A stretch of DNA of 35,208 bases from an uncultured Parabacteroides sp. (GCF_905196875.1 NZ_CAJJWO010000055.1:1-35208), one strand, 5' to 3'; shown: positions 1-7,718, counted from the stretch's first letter. Program-made: numbers and translations. Notes: generated from the sequence alone by a model not told the origin.

Positions 1-860
1 TGAAAGTGAACGGAACGAAGCAGGCCGTATCTGTTCAGCCCGGTTCTTTTATTACCGTTTCCCGTAAATGGAAAAAGGGCGACCGTATCGAAGTTAATTT
101 CCCGATGTCGCTCTACACCGTATCGATGCCGGATAATGCCGACCGCCGTGCTGTCTTCTATGGTCCTTCTTTGCTTGCAGGAGTTTTCGGACCTCAGGAG
201 CGGAAGATCGGTGATGTCCCTGTTTTCATCAATGAGGAGAAAGATATGGTAAAACAGATCGAGCCAGTTAAAGGGCAACCGCTGACTTTCCATACAGTAG
301 CCCCTGGTGGTCCCGACAATGTTTCTATGATCCCGTTCTTCAAGACGTACGATCAATACTATACCGTTTACTGGGATGTGTTCTCTCCCGAAGAATGGAA
401 ACAGGTGGAAGCCAAACGTACCGCCGAACTGGAGCGCATCGCCCGCCTGGATGCCAAGACGCTCGATTACATCACCCTGGGCGAAATGCAGCCTGAACGC
501 GATCATAACCTGGAAGGCGAAAACACCCGTGTCGGCGAATTCGGTATCCACAAATATCGCTTTGCTTATGAAGAAGGCTGGTTCTCATTCAACATGAAGT
601 GTAGTTATAATGAACCGACCCAGTTCCTGATGACTTACTGGGGTGGTGACAGTGGCAAATATACTTTCGAACTGGTTATCAATGACACATGGGTACAACC
701 GGTAACAGTCAAAGGCAATCCGGAAGAGTTTGCAGAGATGGTAATCGATCTTCCGAAGGAACTGACCGAAGGTAAAGATAAGATAAAAGCCATGTTCCGC
801 GGAGTAGGAAAGAACAGGGTTAGCAACCTGTACAACTGTCGTTTGATGAAGAAAGAGTAA
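1..860 (+). CDS. Beta-L-arabinofuranosidase, GH127 (DUF1680) type, C-terminal part, 5' truncated
   Basis: Only the last ~285 residues are in the window; the frame is open to the left edge (AAA GTG AAC...), so the GTG at 6 is not a real start. The first ~90 residues, including KWKKGDRIEVNFPMSL and AVFYGPSLLAGVFG, match the beta-sandwich that follows the catalytic (alpha/alpha)6 barrel in GH127 enzymes. The last ~100 residues (from about FGIHKYRF, with MTYWGGDSGKYTFELVIN) look like the DUF6805 C-terminal domain often attached to Bacteroidetes GH127 proteins. By family knowledge the enzyme would release L-arabinofuranose from plant glycans in the periplasm. The catalytic domain and signal peptide lie outside, so the exact specificity cannot be read. 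The gene ends at a TAA followed by its own terminator at 899-941 and is convergent with the trp operon. Confidence 0.8.
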   Translation, partial: KVNGTKQAVSVQPGSFITVSRKWKKGDRIEVNFPMSLYTVSMPDNADRRAVFYGPSLLAGVFGPQERKIGDVPVFINEEKDMVKQIEPVKGQPLTFHTVAPGGPDNVSMIPFFKTYDQYYTVYWDVFSPEEWKQVEAKRTAELERIARLDAKTLDYITLGEMQPERDHNLEGENTRVGEFGIHKYRFAYEEGWFSFNMKCSYNEPTQFLMTYWGGDSGKYTFELVINDTWVQPVTVKGNPEEFAEMVIDLPKELTEGKDKIKAMFRGVGKNRVSNLYNCRLMKKE

Positions 861-898
861 AAGCTGAGATTCCTTTTCCTGATTATATGTATAGTTGA

Positions 899-941
899 AC
901 CGGTAGGCATCCGTTACCAAAGCGGTGCCTATCGGTTTTTT
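899..941 (+). terminator. Intrinsic terminator of the GH127 gene
   Basis: ACCGGTAGGCA (899-909) pairs with TGCCTATCGGT (926-936), giving an 11-bp stem with one G-U pair, followed at once by a T run to 941. The stem is 39 nt after the GH127 stop codon. On the other strand no T run follows, so it does not serve as a good terminator for trpA. Confidence 0.8.
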
Positions 942-969
942 GTCCGGTGCTTATCCGTTCCGGGTTTGT

Positions 970-1743
970 TTACTTCTTCAGTGCTTCCAGTAACTTATCG
1001 ATTGTCTCGGCTGCTGTCGGCTCGCTTTTCAATAGCTGCACGAACTTACTGCCGATAATGGCACCTGAAGAATTAGAGGATGCCGCCTCAAAAGTCGCTT
1101 TGTTGGAGATGCCGAAACCAACCAAACGCGGATTCTGTAGATTCATTCCGTTAATACGGCGGAAGTAGGCCTGCTTCTGATCGTCGAAGCTTTGTTGTGC
1201 TCCGGTAGTGGCGGCACTCGATACCATATAGATAAAGCCGGAAGTATGCTCGTCGATCAGGCGGATACGCTCTTCGGAAGTTTCCGGAGTGATTAGCATG
1301 ATCATTTTCAGATCATAGCGGTCGGCTGTCTCTTTGTAGTCGGCCATATAATCGGCAAAAGGCAGATCGGGGATGATCACGCCGTCTATGCCAACCTCTG
1401 CACACTTCTTGCAGAATGCCTCGAAACCGAATTGCATGATCGGGTTGAGATATCCCATCAGGATGATCGGGATCTGTACTTCTTTTCGTACGTCTTTCAA
1501 CTGGTCGAAGAGAATGTGGAGCGACATACCGTTGCGTAATGCCTGCGTAGCGGCTTCCTGGATGACAGGACCGTCGGCCATCGGATCGGAAAAAGGAATG
1601 CCTACTTCAACCGAGTTGATACCTTTTTTTTCCAACTCTTTCAGAATGGTTACCGTATCGTTCAATTGCGGATAACCGGCTGTAAAGTAAACGGACAGGA
1701 TGCCGTTCTTTTTTGTTTCGAATAGATTTGTAATACGATTCAT
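970..1743 (-). CDS. trpA: Tryptophan synthase alpha subunit
   Basis: 257 aa, close to the usual ~255-270. TrpA cleaves indole-3-glycerol phosphate to indole and glyceraldehyde 3-phosphate and channels indole to TrpB in a cytoplasmic alpha2beta2 complex. The TIM-barrel signature SVEVGIPFSDPMADGP is present; E47 and D57 correspond to the catalytic acid/base pair (E49/D60 in enteric enzymes). The phosphate-binding Gly-rich end is GFGISNKATFE plus GAIIGSKFV. It is the last gene of the operon, 15 nt after trpF, although its partner trpB is the first. That arrangement separates the two subunits by five genes. No convincing terminator follows on this strand in the ~110 nt up to the convergent GH127 gene. 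Confidence 0.97.
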   Translation of the reverse strand: MNRITNLFETKKNGILSVYFTAGYPQLNDTVTILKELEKKGINSVEVGIPFSDPMADGPVIQEAATQALRNGMSLHILFDQLKDVRKEVQIPIILMGYLNPIMQFGFEAFCKKCAEVGIDGVIIPDLPFADYMADYKETADRYDLKMIMLITPETSEERIRLIDEHTSGFIYMVSSAATTGAQQSFDDQKQAYFRRINGMNLQNPRLVGFGISNKATFEAASSNSSGAIIGSKFVQLLKSEPTAAETIDKLLEALKK

Positions 1744-1758
1744 ATCCTTGTCTTTTTA

Positions 1759-2403
1759 TTATTTCTTAATCTTATCAATAAATGCTTTTAGTTTCTCTGC
1801 ATCTTTCATGCCCGGAGCTGTTTCGAAGCCGCTGTTGAGGTCGAGACCGGCAAGTTTCGGATGATGGAAACGGCGGATGTCTTCCACGCTGTCCGGATTG
1901 ATCCCACCGCTGAGCAGGAACGGCGTTTGCCCTTTGTAGGCAGCGAGTACCGACCAGTCGAACTGCTTGCCCGACCCTCCATATCCGTTGCATTTTGTAT
2001 CGAACAGGAAATAATCGGCACGTCCTTCGTAATCGGCTGTCAACTTTAAATCCTCTTCATTCGCAATGGAAAAAGCTTTAATGACAGCATACCCCCGTTT
2101 CTGCAACGCATAACAGGTATCCGGCGATTCATTCCCATGCAACTGCAAATACCCCAGCCCATAGCTATTCCCCATCTCCATCATATATTCTAGGGAAGCA
2201 TCCACAAAAACACCGACCCGTACGGGCGGTTCGCGAACCGCCCTCTCTTCAGCCTCTTTTTCTCCAATCATCCTCTCCAAAGAAACATCCCCCACAAAGC
2301 GAGGCGAACGGGCATAAAAGATAAACCCCATCCAATCGATCCCCACCGTTGCCACCCGGCGGATATTCTCCGGATCACGCATACCGCAAACCTTGATCAA
2401 CAT
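1759..2403 (-). CDS. trpF: Phosphoribosylanthranilate isomerase, carrying an in-frame palindromic insert
   Basis: 214 aa, TIM barrel, converting N-(5-phosphoribosyl)anthranilate to CdRP. The N-terminal IKVCGMRDPENI holds the conserved catalytic cysteine (C6); LQLHGNESPDTC and LSGGINPDSV are family motifs; the general-acid Asp lies near AGLDLNSGFE. The ATG overlaps the end of trpC by 7 nt (TGT TGA / ATG TTG), which suggests translational coupling. Residues about 54-62 (R-AVREPPV-R), just before the strand VGVFVDA, are encoded by a 27-bp palindromic repeat (2217-2243) that recurs in the trpE-trpG gap. Family members usually have a short segment between SPRFV and VGVFV, so this protein carries an expanded loop there. 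The frame is intact and the key residues remain, so I infer a functional enzyme. Confidence 0.95.
   Translation of the reverse strand: MLIKVCGMRDPENIRRVATVGIDWMGFIFYARSPRFVGDVSLERMIGEKEAEERAVREPPVRVGVFVDASLEYMMEMGNSYGLGYLQLHGNESPDTCYALQKRGYAVIKAFSIANEEDLKLTADYEGRADYFLFDTKCNGYGGSGKQFDWSVLAAYKGQTPFLLSGGINPDSVEDIRRFHHPKLAGLDLNSGFETAPGMKDAEKLKAFIDKIKK
2217..2243 (-). repeat. 27-bp palindromic repeat, copy 1, in frame within trpF
   Basis: Positions 2224-2243 form a perfect 20-bp palindrome, GGGCGGTTCGCGAACCGCCC, flanked by a second small palindrome CCCGTACGGG (2217-2226). The reverse complement of the 27 bp matches 4799-4825 at 26 of 27 positions. None of the six reading frames of the unit contains a stop codon. 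In trpF it adds roughly nine residues without breaking the frame. Confidence 0.85.
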
Positions 2404-3209
2404 GACAAACCTTTTATAAAACCGGATAAGGTTTCACCCGGCTCTTCTGTTTTCATAAATGTTTCACCGATCAGGAAACCACGGAAACCGGCTTCTCTAA
2501 GACGACCTACTGTTTCTGTATCGGAAATACCGCTTTCGGAAACCAATAGGGGAGAAAGGTCTTTTTCTTTAACTATTTCCTGCATTTTTTCAGCCAGATG
2601 GAAGGAATTAACCACATCGGTGTGGAAGGTTCCGAGATTACGGTTGTTCACACCCAGCATGTCGATATGCGGATTCAGATATTCCAGTTCTTTTTCGTTG
2701 TGGACCTCCAGTAGTGTTTCCAATTGCAACGTATGTGCCAGTTCCGCCAATTCAAGACATTGGTCCGGAGTGAGGCAGGCGGCTATTAGTAATACGGCAT
2801 CGGCTCCCATGATACGGGCCTGGTAAAGCTGGTACTCGTCTATGATAAAATCTTTCCGTAGCAATGGAATATCGACTAATTTGCGTGCCAGGCACAGGTC
2901 ACCCAGTGAGCCGCCGAAGAATTGCGGGTCGGTAAGGATTGAGCAAGCAGAAGCCCCGGCTTCTTTATAAGCAGGAACTATCTTTGCAATAGCGGCATCA
3001 GGATGTAACCAACCTTTGGACGGGCTTTTACGTTTAAACTCGGCGATGATTCCCGAAGAGGAAGCAGCCAGAGACGCACGCATCGAATAGGTGGTACGTT
3101 CCAGCCGTTCGCCACCTAATGCCAGTAACGTTTGAAGGCGAACGGCCTGTTTCTGCCGCTCTACTTCAATACGTTTATTGGCTATGATGTCTTGTAAAAT
3201 ATCTTTCAT
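2397..3209 (-). CDS. trpC: Indole-3-glycerol-phosphate synthase
   Basis: 270 aa, single-function enzyme (not fused to TrpF). It decarboxylates and cyclises CdRP to indole-3-glycerol phosphate. The signature IIAEFKRKSPSKGWL includes the catalytic lysines typical of the family; LLRKDFIIDEYQLYQARIMGADAVLLIA and the active-site Glu/Asn region LGVNNRNLGTF are also present, as is the phosphate-binding LVSESGISD...FLIGETFM. TIM-barrel length is normal (~260). It starts 2 nt after the trpD stop and its end overlaps trpF by 7 nt, in a tightly packed operon segment. Confidence 0.96.
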   Translation of the reverse strand: MKDILQDIIANKRIEVERQKQAVRLQTLLALGGERLERTTYSMRASLAASSSGIIAEFKRKSPSKGWLHPDAAIAKIVPAYKEAGASACSILTDPQFFGGSLGDLCLARKLVDIPLLRKDFIIDEYQLYQARIMGADAVLLIAACLTPDQCLELAELAHTLQLETLLEVHNEKELEYLNPHIDMLGVNNRNLGTFHTDVVNSFHLAEKMQEIVKEKDLSPLLVSESGISDTETVGRLREAGFRGFLIGETFMKTEEPGETLSGFIKGLSC

Positions 3210-3211
3210 AA

Positions 3212-4207
3212 TTAGTTGTTTAGTGAAATGAACTTCTTCAATGTTGCCAGTGCATTACCGCTTTCCAGTGATTCACGGGCTTCGGCGATACAGGTCTCTA
3301 TCTTCTTTTCGGGACAGATCACCTGAATGGCGAAGGCGGAGTTGGCAATCACACAGTTTTTCTGTGCCGGGGTTGCCGTATTCTTCATCACGCTATCGAA
3401 AATACGGGCGGCATCTTCTACGGTTTGTCCGCCGTCGAGATCGGCCTCGGTACAACGGGAGAAACCTAACATCTCCGGAGTATACAATTTCTCTTTTTCC
3501 GGCATAGCTACTTTAAACTCGGTTGTCAGGGATATTTCGTCGAACCCGTCCAGACTGTGAACAACGGCAAAACGTGTTCCGCTTTCCTGGTATGTATAAC
3601 TGTACAGACGGAGTAATGGCAGGTTATATACCCCTAGTAATTGATAGGCTGGCATCACTGGATTAACCAGCGGGCCGAGCATATTGAAGAAGCTACGTAC
3701 TCCCAGGCTTTTACGTACCGGAGCGACAGCCTTCAAGGCTGCGTTGAACAAAGGAGCATGCAGGTAGGCAATGTGGCAGGCTTCCATCGATTCGCGAAGT
3801 TTGTCGATATTGTTCGTAAACTTGACACCGTGTTGTTCCATCACGTTGCTGGCTCCACTTACGGAAGTCGCTCCGTAGTTACCATGTTTCACCACATTGT
3901 AACCGGCTCCTGCTACTACGAAACAGGAAGCGGTACTGATATTGAATGTATTTTTACCATCGCCTCCGGTTCCTACAATATCGATAGGTTTGTAGTCGGT
4001 CAGGTCGACCGGTACACGCATTTCAAGCAGTGCTTCTCGGAAACCGGATAGCTCTTCTACGGAAATGTTACGCATCAGGAATACCGTGATCAGGCTGGCT
4101 ATCTGTGAATCGTTATATTCTCCGGCTGCCATCTTTTGTAGTATCTGACGGGCTTCGTCACGTCCCAGATACTGATGTTCGAATAATCTGTATAATATAT
4201 CTTTCAT
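3212..4207 (-). CDS. trpD: Anthranilate phosphoribosyltransferase
   Basis: 331 aa, normal length. It transfers the phosphoribosyl group of PRPP to anthranilate. The PRPP-binding motif DIVGTGGDGKNTFNIST and the following VKHGNYGATSVSGASNV loop are clear; FFNMLGPLVNPVMP is the conserved anthranilate/PRPP segment and the acidic DGFDEIS region binds Mg2+. It is a standalone protein, not fused to TrpG as in enteric bacteria. It lies 4 nt after trpG and 2 nt before trpC. Confidence 0.97.
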   Translation of the reverse strand: MKDILYRLFEHQYLGRDEARQILQKMAAGEYNDSQIASLITVFLMRNISVEELSGFREALLEMRVPVDLTDYKPIDIVGTGGDGKNTFNISTASCFVVAGAGYNVVKHGNYGATSVSGASNVMEQHGVKFTNNIDKLRESMEACHIAYLHAPLFNAALKAVAPVRKSLGVRSFFNMLGPLVNPVMPAYQLLGVYNLPLLRLYSYTYQESGTRFAVVHSLDGFDEISLTTEFKVAMPEKEKLYTPEMLGFSRCTEADLDGGQTVEDAARIFDSVMKNTATPAQKNCVIANSAFAIQVICPEKKIETCIAEARESLESGNALATLKKFISLNN

Positions 4208-4211
4208 TGTA

Positions 4212-4781
4212 TTACGCTTTTAACCAGTTTTCAATAATAATCTTTCCTTTTGGAGTCAGTACCGATTCCGGATGGAACTGGATACCACGAACATCGTATG
4301 TGCGGTGACGTAAAGCCATGATTTGTTTCTCTTCCATATCCTCCGCTGTTATTTCCAGGCATTCCGGGAAGTTGTCGCGAGATACAGCCCACGAATGATA
4401 ACGTCCGGCACGGAATCCGGGTTCGAGGCCGGCAAACAACGGTTCTTTGGCTGTTACCCGGATATCGGAACAAACGCCGTGATGCACGTCTGTCAGGTTG
4501 ATCAGGGTTGCCCCGAAGGCTTCGCCGATAGCCTGTTCGCCCAAACAAACTCCCAGGATACTTTTTGTCGGAGCATACCGGCGGATCAATGGGAGCAGTA
4601 TACCTGCTTCTTCAGGGATACCGGGGCCGGGCGAGAGAAGTATCTTGTCGAAACGCTCTACTTCGTCCAGTGATATTTTGTCGTTGCGGTGCACTTCCAC
4701 TTCTGCACCCAGCTCCTTCAATATATGTAATAAATTGTAAGTGAAGGAATCGTAATTGTCGAATAATAATATTTTGCTCAT
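4212..4781 (-). CDS. trpG: Anthranilate synthase glutaminase component II
   Basis: 189 aa class I glutamine amidotransferase, single domain. It supplies ammonia to TrpE. The oxyanion motif LLSPGPGIPEEAG, the nucleophile motif GVCLGEQAIGEAFG (C79) and the His-Glu pair in IQFHPESVLTP (H170, E172) complete the catalytic triad. The Asn-Asp-Ser stretch at the start (FDNYDSFTYN) is typical of TrpG/PabA. The neighbouring trpE and trpD favour TrpG, though in some bacteria the protein also serves folate synthesis; no separate pabA is visible here. The gap to trpE (49 nt) is the largest between operon cistrons and is mostly a palindromic repeat. Confidence 0.96.
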   Translation of the reverse strand: MSKILLFDNYDSFTYNLLHILKELGAEVEVHRNDKISLDEVERFDKILLSPGPGIPEEAGILLPLIRRYAPTKSILGVCLGEQAIGEAFGATLINLTDVHHGVCSDIRVTAKEPLFAGLEPGFRAGRYHSWAVSRDNFPECLEITAEDMEEKQIMALRHRTYDVRGIQFHPESVLTPKGKIIIENWLKA

Positions 4782-4798
4782 AATATTGCTTGTTTGTG

Positions 4799-4825
4799 GG
4801 GCGGTTCGCGAATCGCCCGTACGGG
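4799..4825 (+). repeat. 27-bp palindromic repeat, copy 2, in the trpE-trpG gap
   Basis: GGGCGGTTCGCGAATCGCCC (4799-4818) followed by GTACGGG, identical at 26 of 27 positions to the reverse complement of 2217-2243. The single difference turns one pair of the palindrome into a mismatch or G-U. It occupies more than half of the 49-nt gap between the trpE stop and the trpG start, so the transcript would carry a strong hairpin here. No T run follows, so it is not an intrinsic terminator. Confidence 0.85.
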
Positions 4826-4830
4826 AGAAA

Positions 4831-6237
4831 TTAGTTCTTTAGTTTTGCGGCCAGGTCGATTGCTTTTTTCAAAGCTCCCAGCTTGTTGTTTACTTCCTGA
4901 AGTTCGCGTTCGTCGTTGCTCTTGGCAACGATACCGGCACCAGCCTGATAATATAACACGTTGCCACGGCTTACGAATGTACGGATGGTGATAGCCTGAT
5001 TCAGATCGCCGTCCAGGCCGATAAATCCGATACAACCGCCATAAGCACCGCGGTTATGCTTTTCCAGGTCGGTAATCAGTTGCATGGCGCGTACTTTCGG
5101 TGCACCACTCAGGGTTCCGGCCGGGAAGGTATCTATATAAGTCTTAACGGGATTGCTTTCACTGTCGACTTCTCCACTTACGCGGGATACGAGGTGGATA
5201 ACGTGGCTGTAATATTGTACTTCTTTGTAGAAATCGACTTGTACGTTGTGGGCATTGCGGCTCAGGTCATTGCGGGCAAGATCTACGAGCATCACATGTT
5301 CGGCATTTTCTTTTGGGTCGGCCAGCAACGCTTCTGTACGTTGTTTATCTAAAGCCACATTTCCCGTGCGGAAAGCGGTTCCGGCAATCGGGTCAATGCT
5401 TGCGTGTCCTTCCGTCACCTTGCAATGTGTCTCAGGAGAAGAACCGAAGATGCGAAAACCACCGAAATCGAAATAGAACAGATAAGGAGAAGGGTTGACG
5501 CTTCGTAATGCACGATATACTTTAAAGTCATCTCCTTTGAAAGGTTGTTCGAAGCGGCGGCTCAATACGATCTGGAAAACATCGCCGCGCATACAGTGTT
5601 TGATACCTTCGCGCACCATCGCTTTGTATTCTTCGCCGGTGATGGGAGATGTTTCCGGACCTGTCGTCTGGAAATTATAGGAGGCATAGTTGCGGTTTTC
5701 GATCAGTGTCTCTATTTCCTGTAAGTTACTTTTTTCATTTTCCTGTAATAACTCGACTAATGTCAGTTCATTTTTGAAGTGGTTGAACACGAGGATATAC
5801 TTATATAATATGTATAGCATATCAGGAGCATCGTTTTCTTCATGGTGAGCTTCCATTACCGGGATGTTTTCGAAGTAGCGGACAGCATCAAAGGCTGTGT
5901 AACCGAACAGGCCGCACACTTTCTTATCAGCTCCTTCAATGCTATAACGGCCGAGGAAGGCATTCATCGCATCAGCAACGTTGTAACTTTCGGTGAGTGG
6001 GGTTATTTCCCGGCTTCCGTTGGGGAAGGTTGCGGTGCATTCACCATTGTTGATACCGATACTTGCCAGCGGACAAAGGGCGATAAATGAAAGGCTGTTT
6101 TCATTTCCATGGAAATCCGAACTTTCCAATAAAGCTGATTCCGGATAAATATCCCGTACTTTCAAATAAATGCTGACAGGAGTGTGCAGGTCGCCTAAAA
6201 CCTGTTTGCTTATAGTTTTGAAATGATAATTTTTCAT
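4831..6237 (-). CDS. trpE: Anthranilate synthase component I
   Basis: 468 aa chorismate-binding enzyme that makes anthranilate from chorismate with ammonia from TrpG. The C-terminal catalytic core shows FRIFGSSPETHCKV, PIAGTAFRTGN, ENAEHVMLVDLARNDLSR and TFPAGTLSGAPKVRAMQLI, the hallmarks of the family. The N-terminal domain carries the LLES motif (SALLESSDFHG), the Trp-binding feedback site, so allosteric inhibition by tryptophan is expected. The length is slightly short of 500 but all core blocks are present. It is second in the operon, 3 nt after trpB. Confidence 0.97.
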   Translation of the reverse strand: MKNYHFKTISKQVLGDLHTPVSIYLKVRDIYPESALLESSDFHGNENSLSFIALCPLASIGINNGECTATFPNGSREITPLTESYNVADAMNAFLGRYSIEGADKKVCGLFGYTAFDAVRYFENIPVMEAHHEENDAPDMLYILYKYILVFNHFKNELTLVELLQENEKSNLQEIETLIENRNYASYNFQTTGPETSPITGEEYKAMVREGIKHCMRGDVFQIVLSRRFEQPFKGDDFKVYRALRSVNPSPYLFYFDFGGFRIFGSSPETHCKVTEGHASIDPIAGTAFRTGNVALDKQRTEALLADPKENAEHVMLVDLARNDLSRNAHNVQVDFYKEVQYYSHVIHLVSRVSGEVDSESNPVKTYIDTFPAGTLSGAPKVRAMQLITDLEKHNRGAYGGCIGFIGLDGDLNQAITIRTFVSRGNVLYYQAGAGIVAKSNDERELQEVNNKLGALKKAIDLAAKLKN

Positions 6238-6240
6238 CGG

Positions 6241-7428
6241 TTACTTTCTGTTTTTATATTCAATATATGTATCCATATCTTTATCTCCACGTCCGGAAAC
6301 AGTCAGTACGACTACATCCTCCGGTTTAAAATCCACCTTGGCAAGTGCTCCTAAAGCATGTGCACTTTCCAGTGCCGGGATAATTCCTTCCAGACGGGTC
6401 AGTTCGAATGCAGCTTCCAAAGCTTCGTCATCATCGACTGCTAGGATGGAAGCCCGGTGGGAAACAGACAGGTTTGCATGGATCGGTCCGATACCCGGAT
6501 AGTCCAATCCGGCAGATATTGAATAAGGCTCTTCGATCTGTCCGTCTTCACTTTGCATCACCAAAGTACGAGCTCCGTGGATAATACCCTTTTTCCCTAG
6601 TTGGATAGTGGCGGCACTCATTCCTGAACAGATGCCTTTACCTCCGGCTTCAGCCAATACGAGTTTTACCCGTTCGTCGTCAATAAAATGGTAGATCGTT
6701 CCGGCAGCATTACTGCCACCTCCAACACAAGCAATCAGATAGTCCGGATTTTCGCGTCCTTCCTGTTCAAGAAGTTGTTTTTTTATCTCTTCACTGATCA
6801 CCGATTGCAGGCGAGCTACCATATCAGGGTAGGGATGAGGTCCTACAGTAGAACCAATGATATAATAAGTATCGGAAGGATGACAACACCAGTCGCGGAT
6901 CGCTTCGTTTGTTGCATCTTTCAATGTCATATTACCGGAAGTAACGGGGACAACCGTTGCACCGAGCATTTCCATTTTCTGTACATTGGCATGTTGGCGT
7001 TCCACGTCGGTTTTACCCATATAAACGATACATTCCATATTCATCAGAGCACAGACGGTTGCGGAGGCAACGCCATGTTGGCCGGCACCTGTTTCGGCAA
7101 TGATCCGTGTTTTACCCATGCGGCGTGCCAGTAGGATCTGCCCGATCGTGTTGTTGATCTTATGGGCACCGGTGTGATTCAGGTCTTCCCGTTTCAAATA
7201 GATCTTACAGCCATACTTTTCGCTTAACCGTTTAGCCAGGTAAAGAGGAGAGGGGCGGCCTACATAGTCGCGCAGCAATTGGTTGAATTCCTGCTTGAAA
7301 CTCTCGCTTTCGAGTACTTCCAGATAAGTCTTTTGTAAATCTTCCACACACCGGTGAAGTATCTCTGGGATATATGCCCCACCGAACTCACCATAGTAAC
7401 CATTCTTGTCAACTTGATACGTTTTCAT
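6241..7428 (-). CDS. trpB: Tryptophan synthase beta subunit
   Basis: 395 aa, PLP enzyme condensing indole and serine. YGEFGGAYIPEIL at the N-terminus and KREDLNHTGAHKINNT with the Schiff-base lysine K90 are diagnostic; AETGAGQHGVA and the phosphate-binding CVGGGSNAAGT follow, and the end has VLTVSGRGDKD. This is the common TrpB1 type that partners TrpA, judged from length and motifs. It is the first structural gene after the trpL leader and attenuator, an order (trpB first, trpA last) known in Bacteroidetes. The ATG at 7428 lies 117 nt downstream of the leader stop codon. Confidence 0.97.
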   Translation of the reverse strand: MKTYQVDKNGYYGEFGGAYIPEILHRCVEDLQKTYLEVLESESFKQEFNQLLRDYVGRPSPLYLAKRLSEKYGCKIYLKREDLNHTGAHKINNTIGQILLARRMGKTRIIAETGAGQHGVASATVCALMNMECIVYMGKTDVERQHANVQKMEMLGATVVPVTSGNMTLKDATNEAIRDWCCHPSDTYYIIGSTVGPHPYPDMVARLQSVISEEIKKQLLEQEGRENPDYLIACVGGGSNAAGTIYHFIDDERVKLVLAEAGGKGICSGMSAATIQLGKKGIIHGARTLVMQSEDGQIEEPYSISAGLDYPGIGPIHANLSVSHRASILAVDDDEALEAAFELTRLEGIIPALESAHALGALAKVDFKPEDVVVLTVSGRGDKDMDTYIEYKNRK

Positions 7429-7465
7429 CTTTTGTTATATTATTTTAGTTGTATTCCATCTTATT

Positions 7466-7504
7466 AAAAAAGAAAAAAGGCCTGTCGCAAGTGCGACAGG
7501 CCTT
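7466..7504 (-). terminator. trp attenuator: intrinsic terminator upstream of trpB
   Basis: Read on the minus strand, AAGGCCTGTCGCA (7504-7492) pairs with TGCGACAGGCCTT (7489-7477), a 12-13 bp stem with a tiny loop, followed by TTTTTTCTTTTTT-like sequence to about 7466. It lies after the trpL stop codon and 38 nt or more before the trpB ATG, so it ends transcription inside the leader. A candidate antiterminator joins ACA and GGUC (7558-7556, 7553-7550, inside trpL) to GGCCUGU (7502-7496) with a 2-nt bulge; that pairing is my inference. Confidence 0.9.
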
Positions 7505-7545
7505 CTATGATATCTTTCTCTAGTATATACACAGGACTGCGTTCC

Positions 7546-7608
7546 TTACGACCGTTGTAGGAGTAAAGAGCGCCACCACCAAAATGTATTTACTATAAAT
7601 GTTCTCAT
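7546..7608 (-). CDS. trpL: trp operon leader peptide with three consecutive Trp codons
   Basis: 20 codons starting ATG at 7608 and ending TAA at 7546-7548: MRTFIVNTFWWWRSLLLQRS. Residues 10-12 are TGG TGG TGG (7581-7573); three adjacent Trp codons in a 20-residue peptide immediately upstream of a trp operon terminator are hard to explain otherwise. It begins about 20 nt downstream of a good Bacteroidetes promoter, and there is only an A-rich stretch rather than a Shine-Dalgarno sequence before the ATG, as is common in this phylum. Expected role: ribosomes stall at the Trp codons when charged tRNA-Trp is scarce, preventing formation of the terminator at 7466-7504. It acts in cis; the peptide itself probably has no function. 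Confidence 0.93.
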   Translation of the reverse strand: MRTFIVNTFWWWRSLLLQRS

Positions 7609-7630
7609 CACTTTTTTGTTATTACGGCAG

Positions 7631-7661
7631 CAAATATAGATATTCTCTGACAAACAGCAAA
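7631..7661 (-). promoter_or_regulatory. trp operon promoter (Bacteroidetes type)
   Basis: On the minus strand TTTG (7661-7658), a 19-nt spacer and TATATTTG (7638-7631) match the -33/-7 consensus TTTG-N19-TAnnTTTG. Transcription would begin near 7624-7627, giving a leader of ~17 nt before trpL. Confidence 0.75.
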
Positions 7662-7706
7662 TGATTTGGCACTTTTTTTTATCACGAATCCCTGACAATT
7701 TCTTCT

Positions 7707-7714
7707 TATCTTTG
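7707..7714 (+). promoter_or_regulatory. Possible -7 box for the PG_1098-type methyltransferase gene
   Basis: TATCTTTG fits TAnnTTTG but ends only 4 nt before the ATG at 7719, and no TTTG/TTG is seen at the usual -33 spacing. If used, the mRNA would be nearly leaderless. It is divergent from the trp promoter. Confidence 0.4.
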
Positions 7715-7718
7715 TCGC

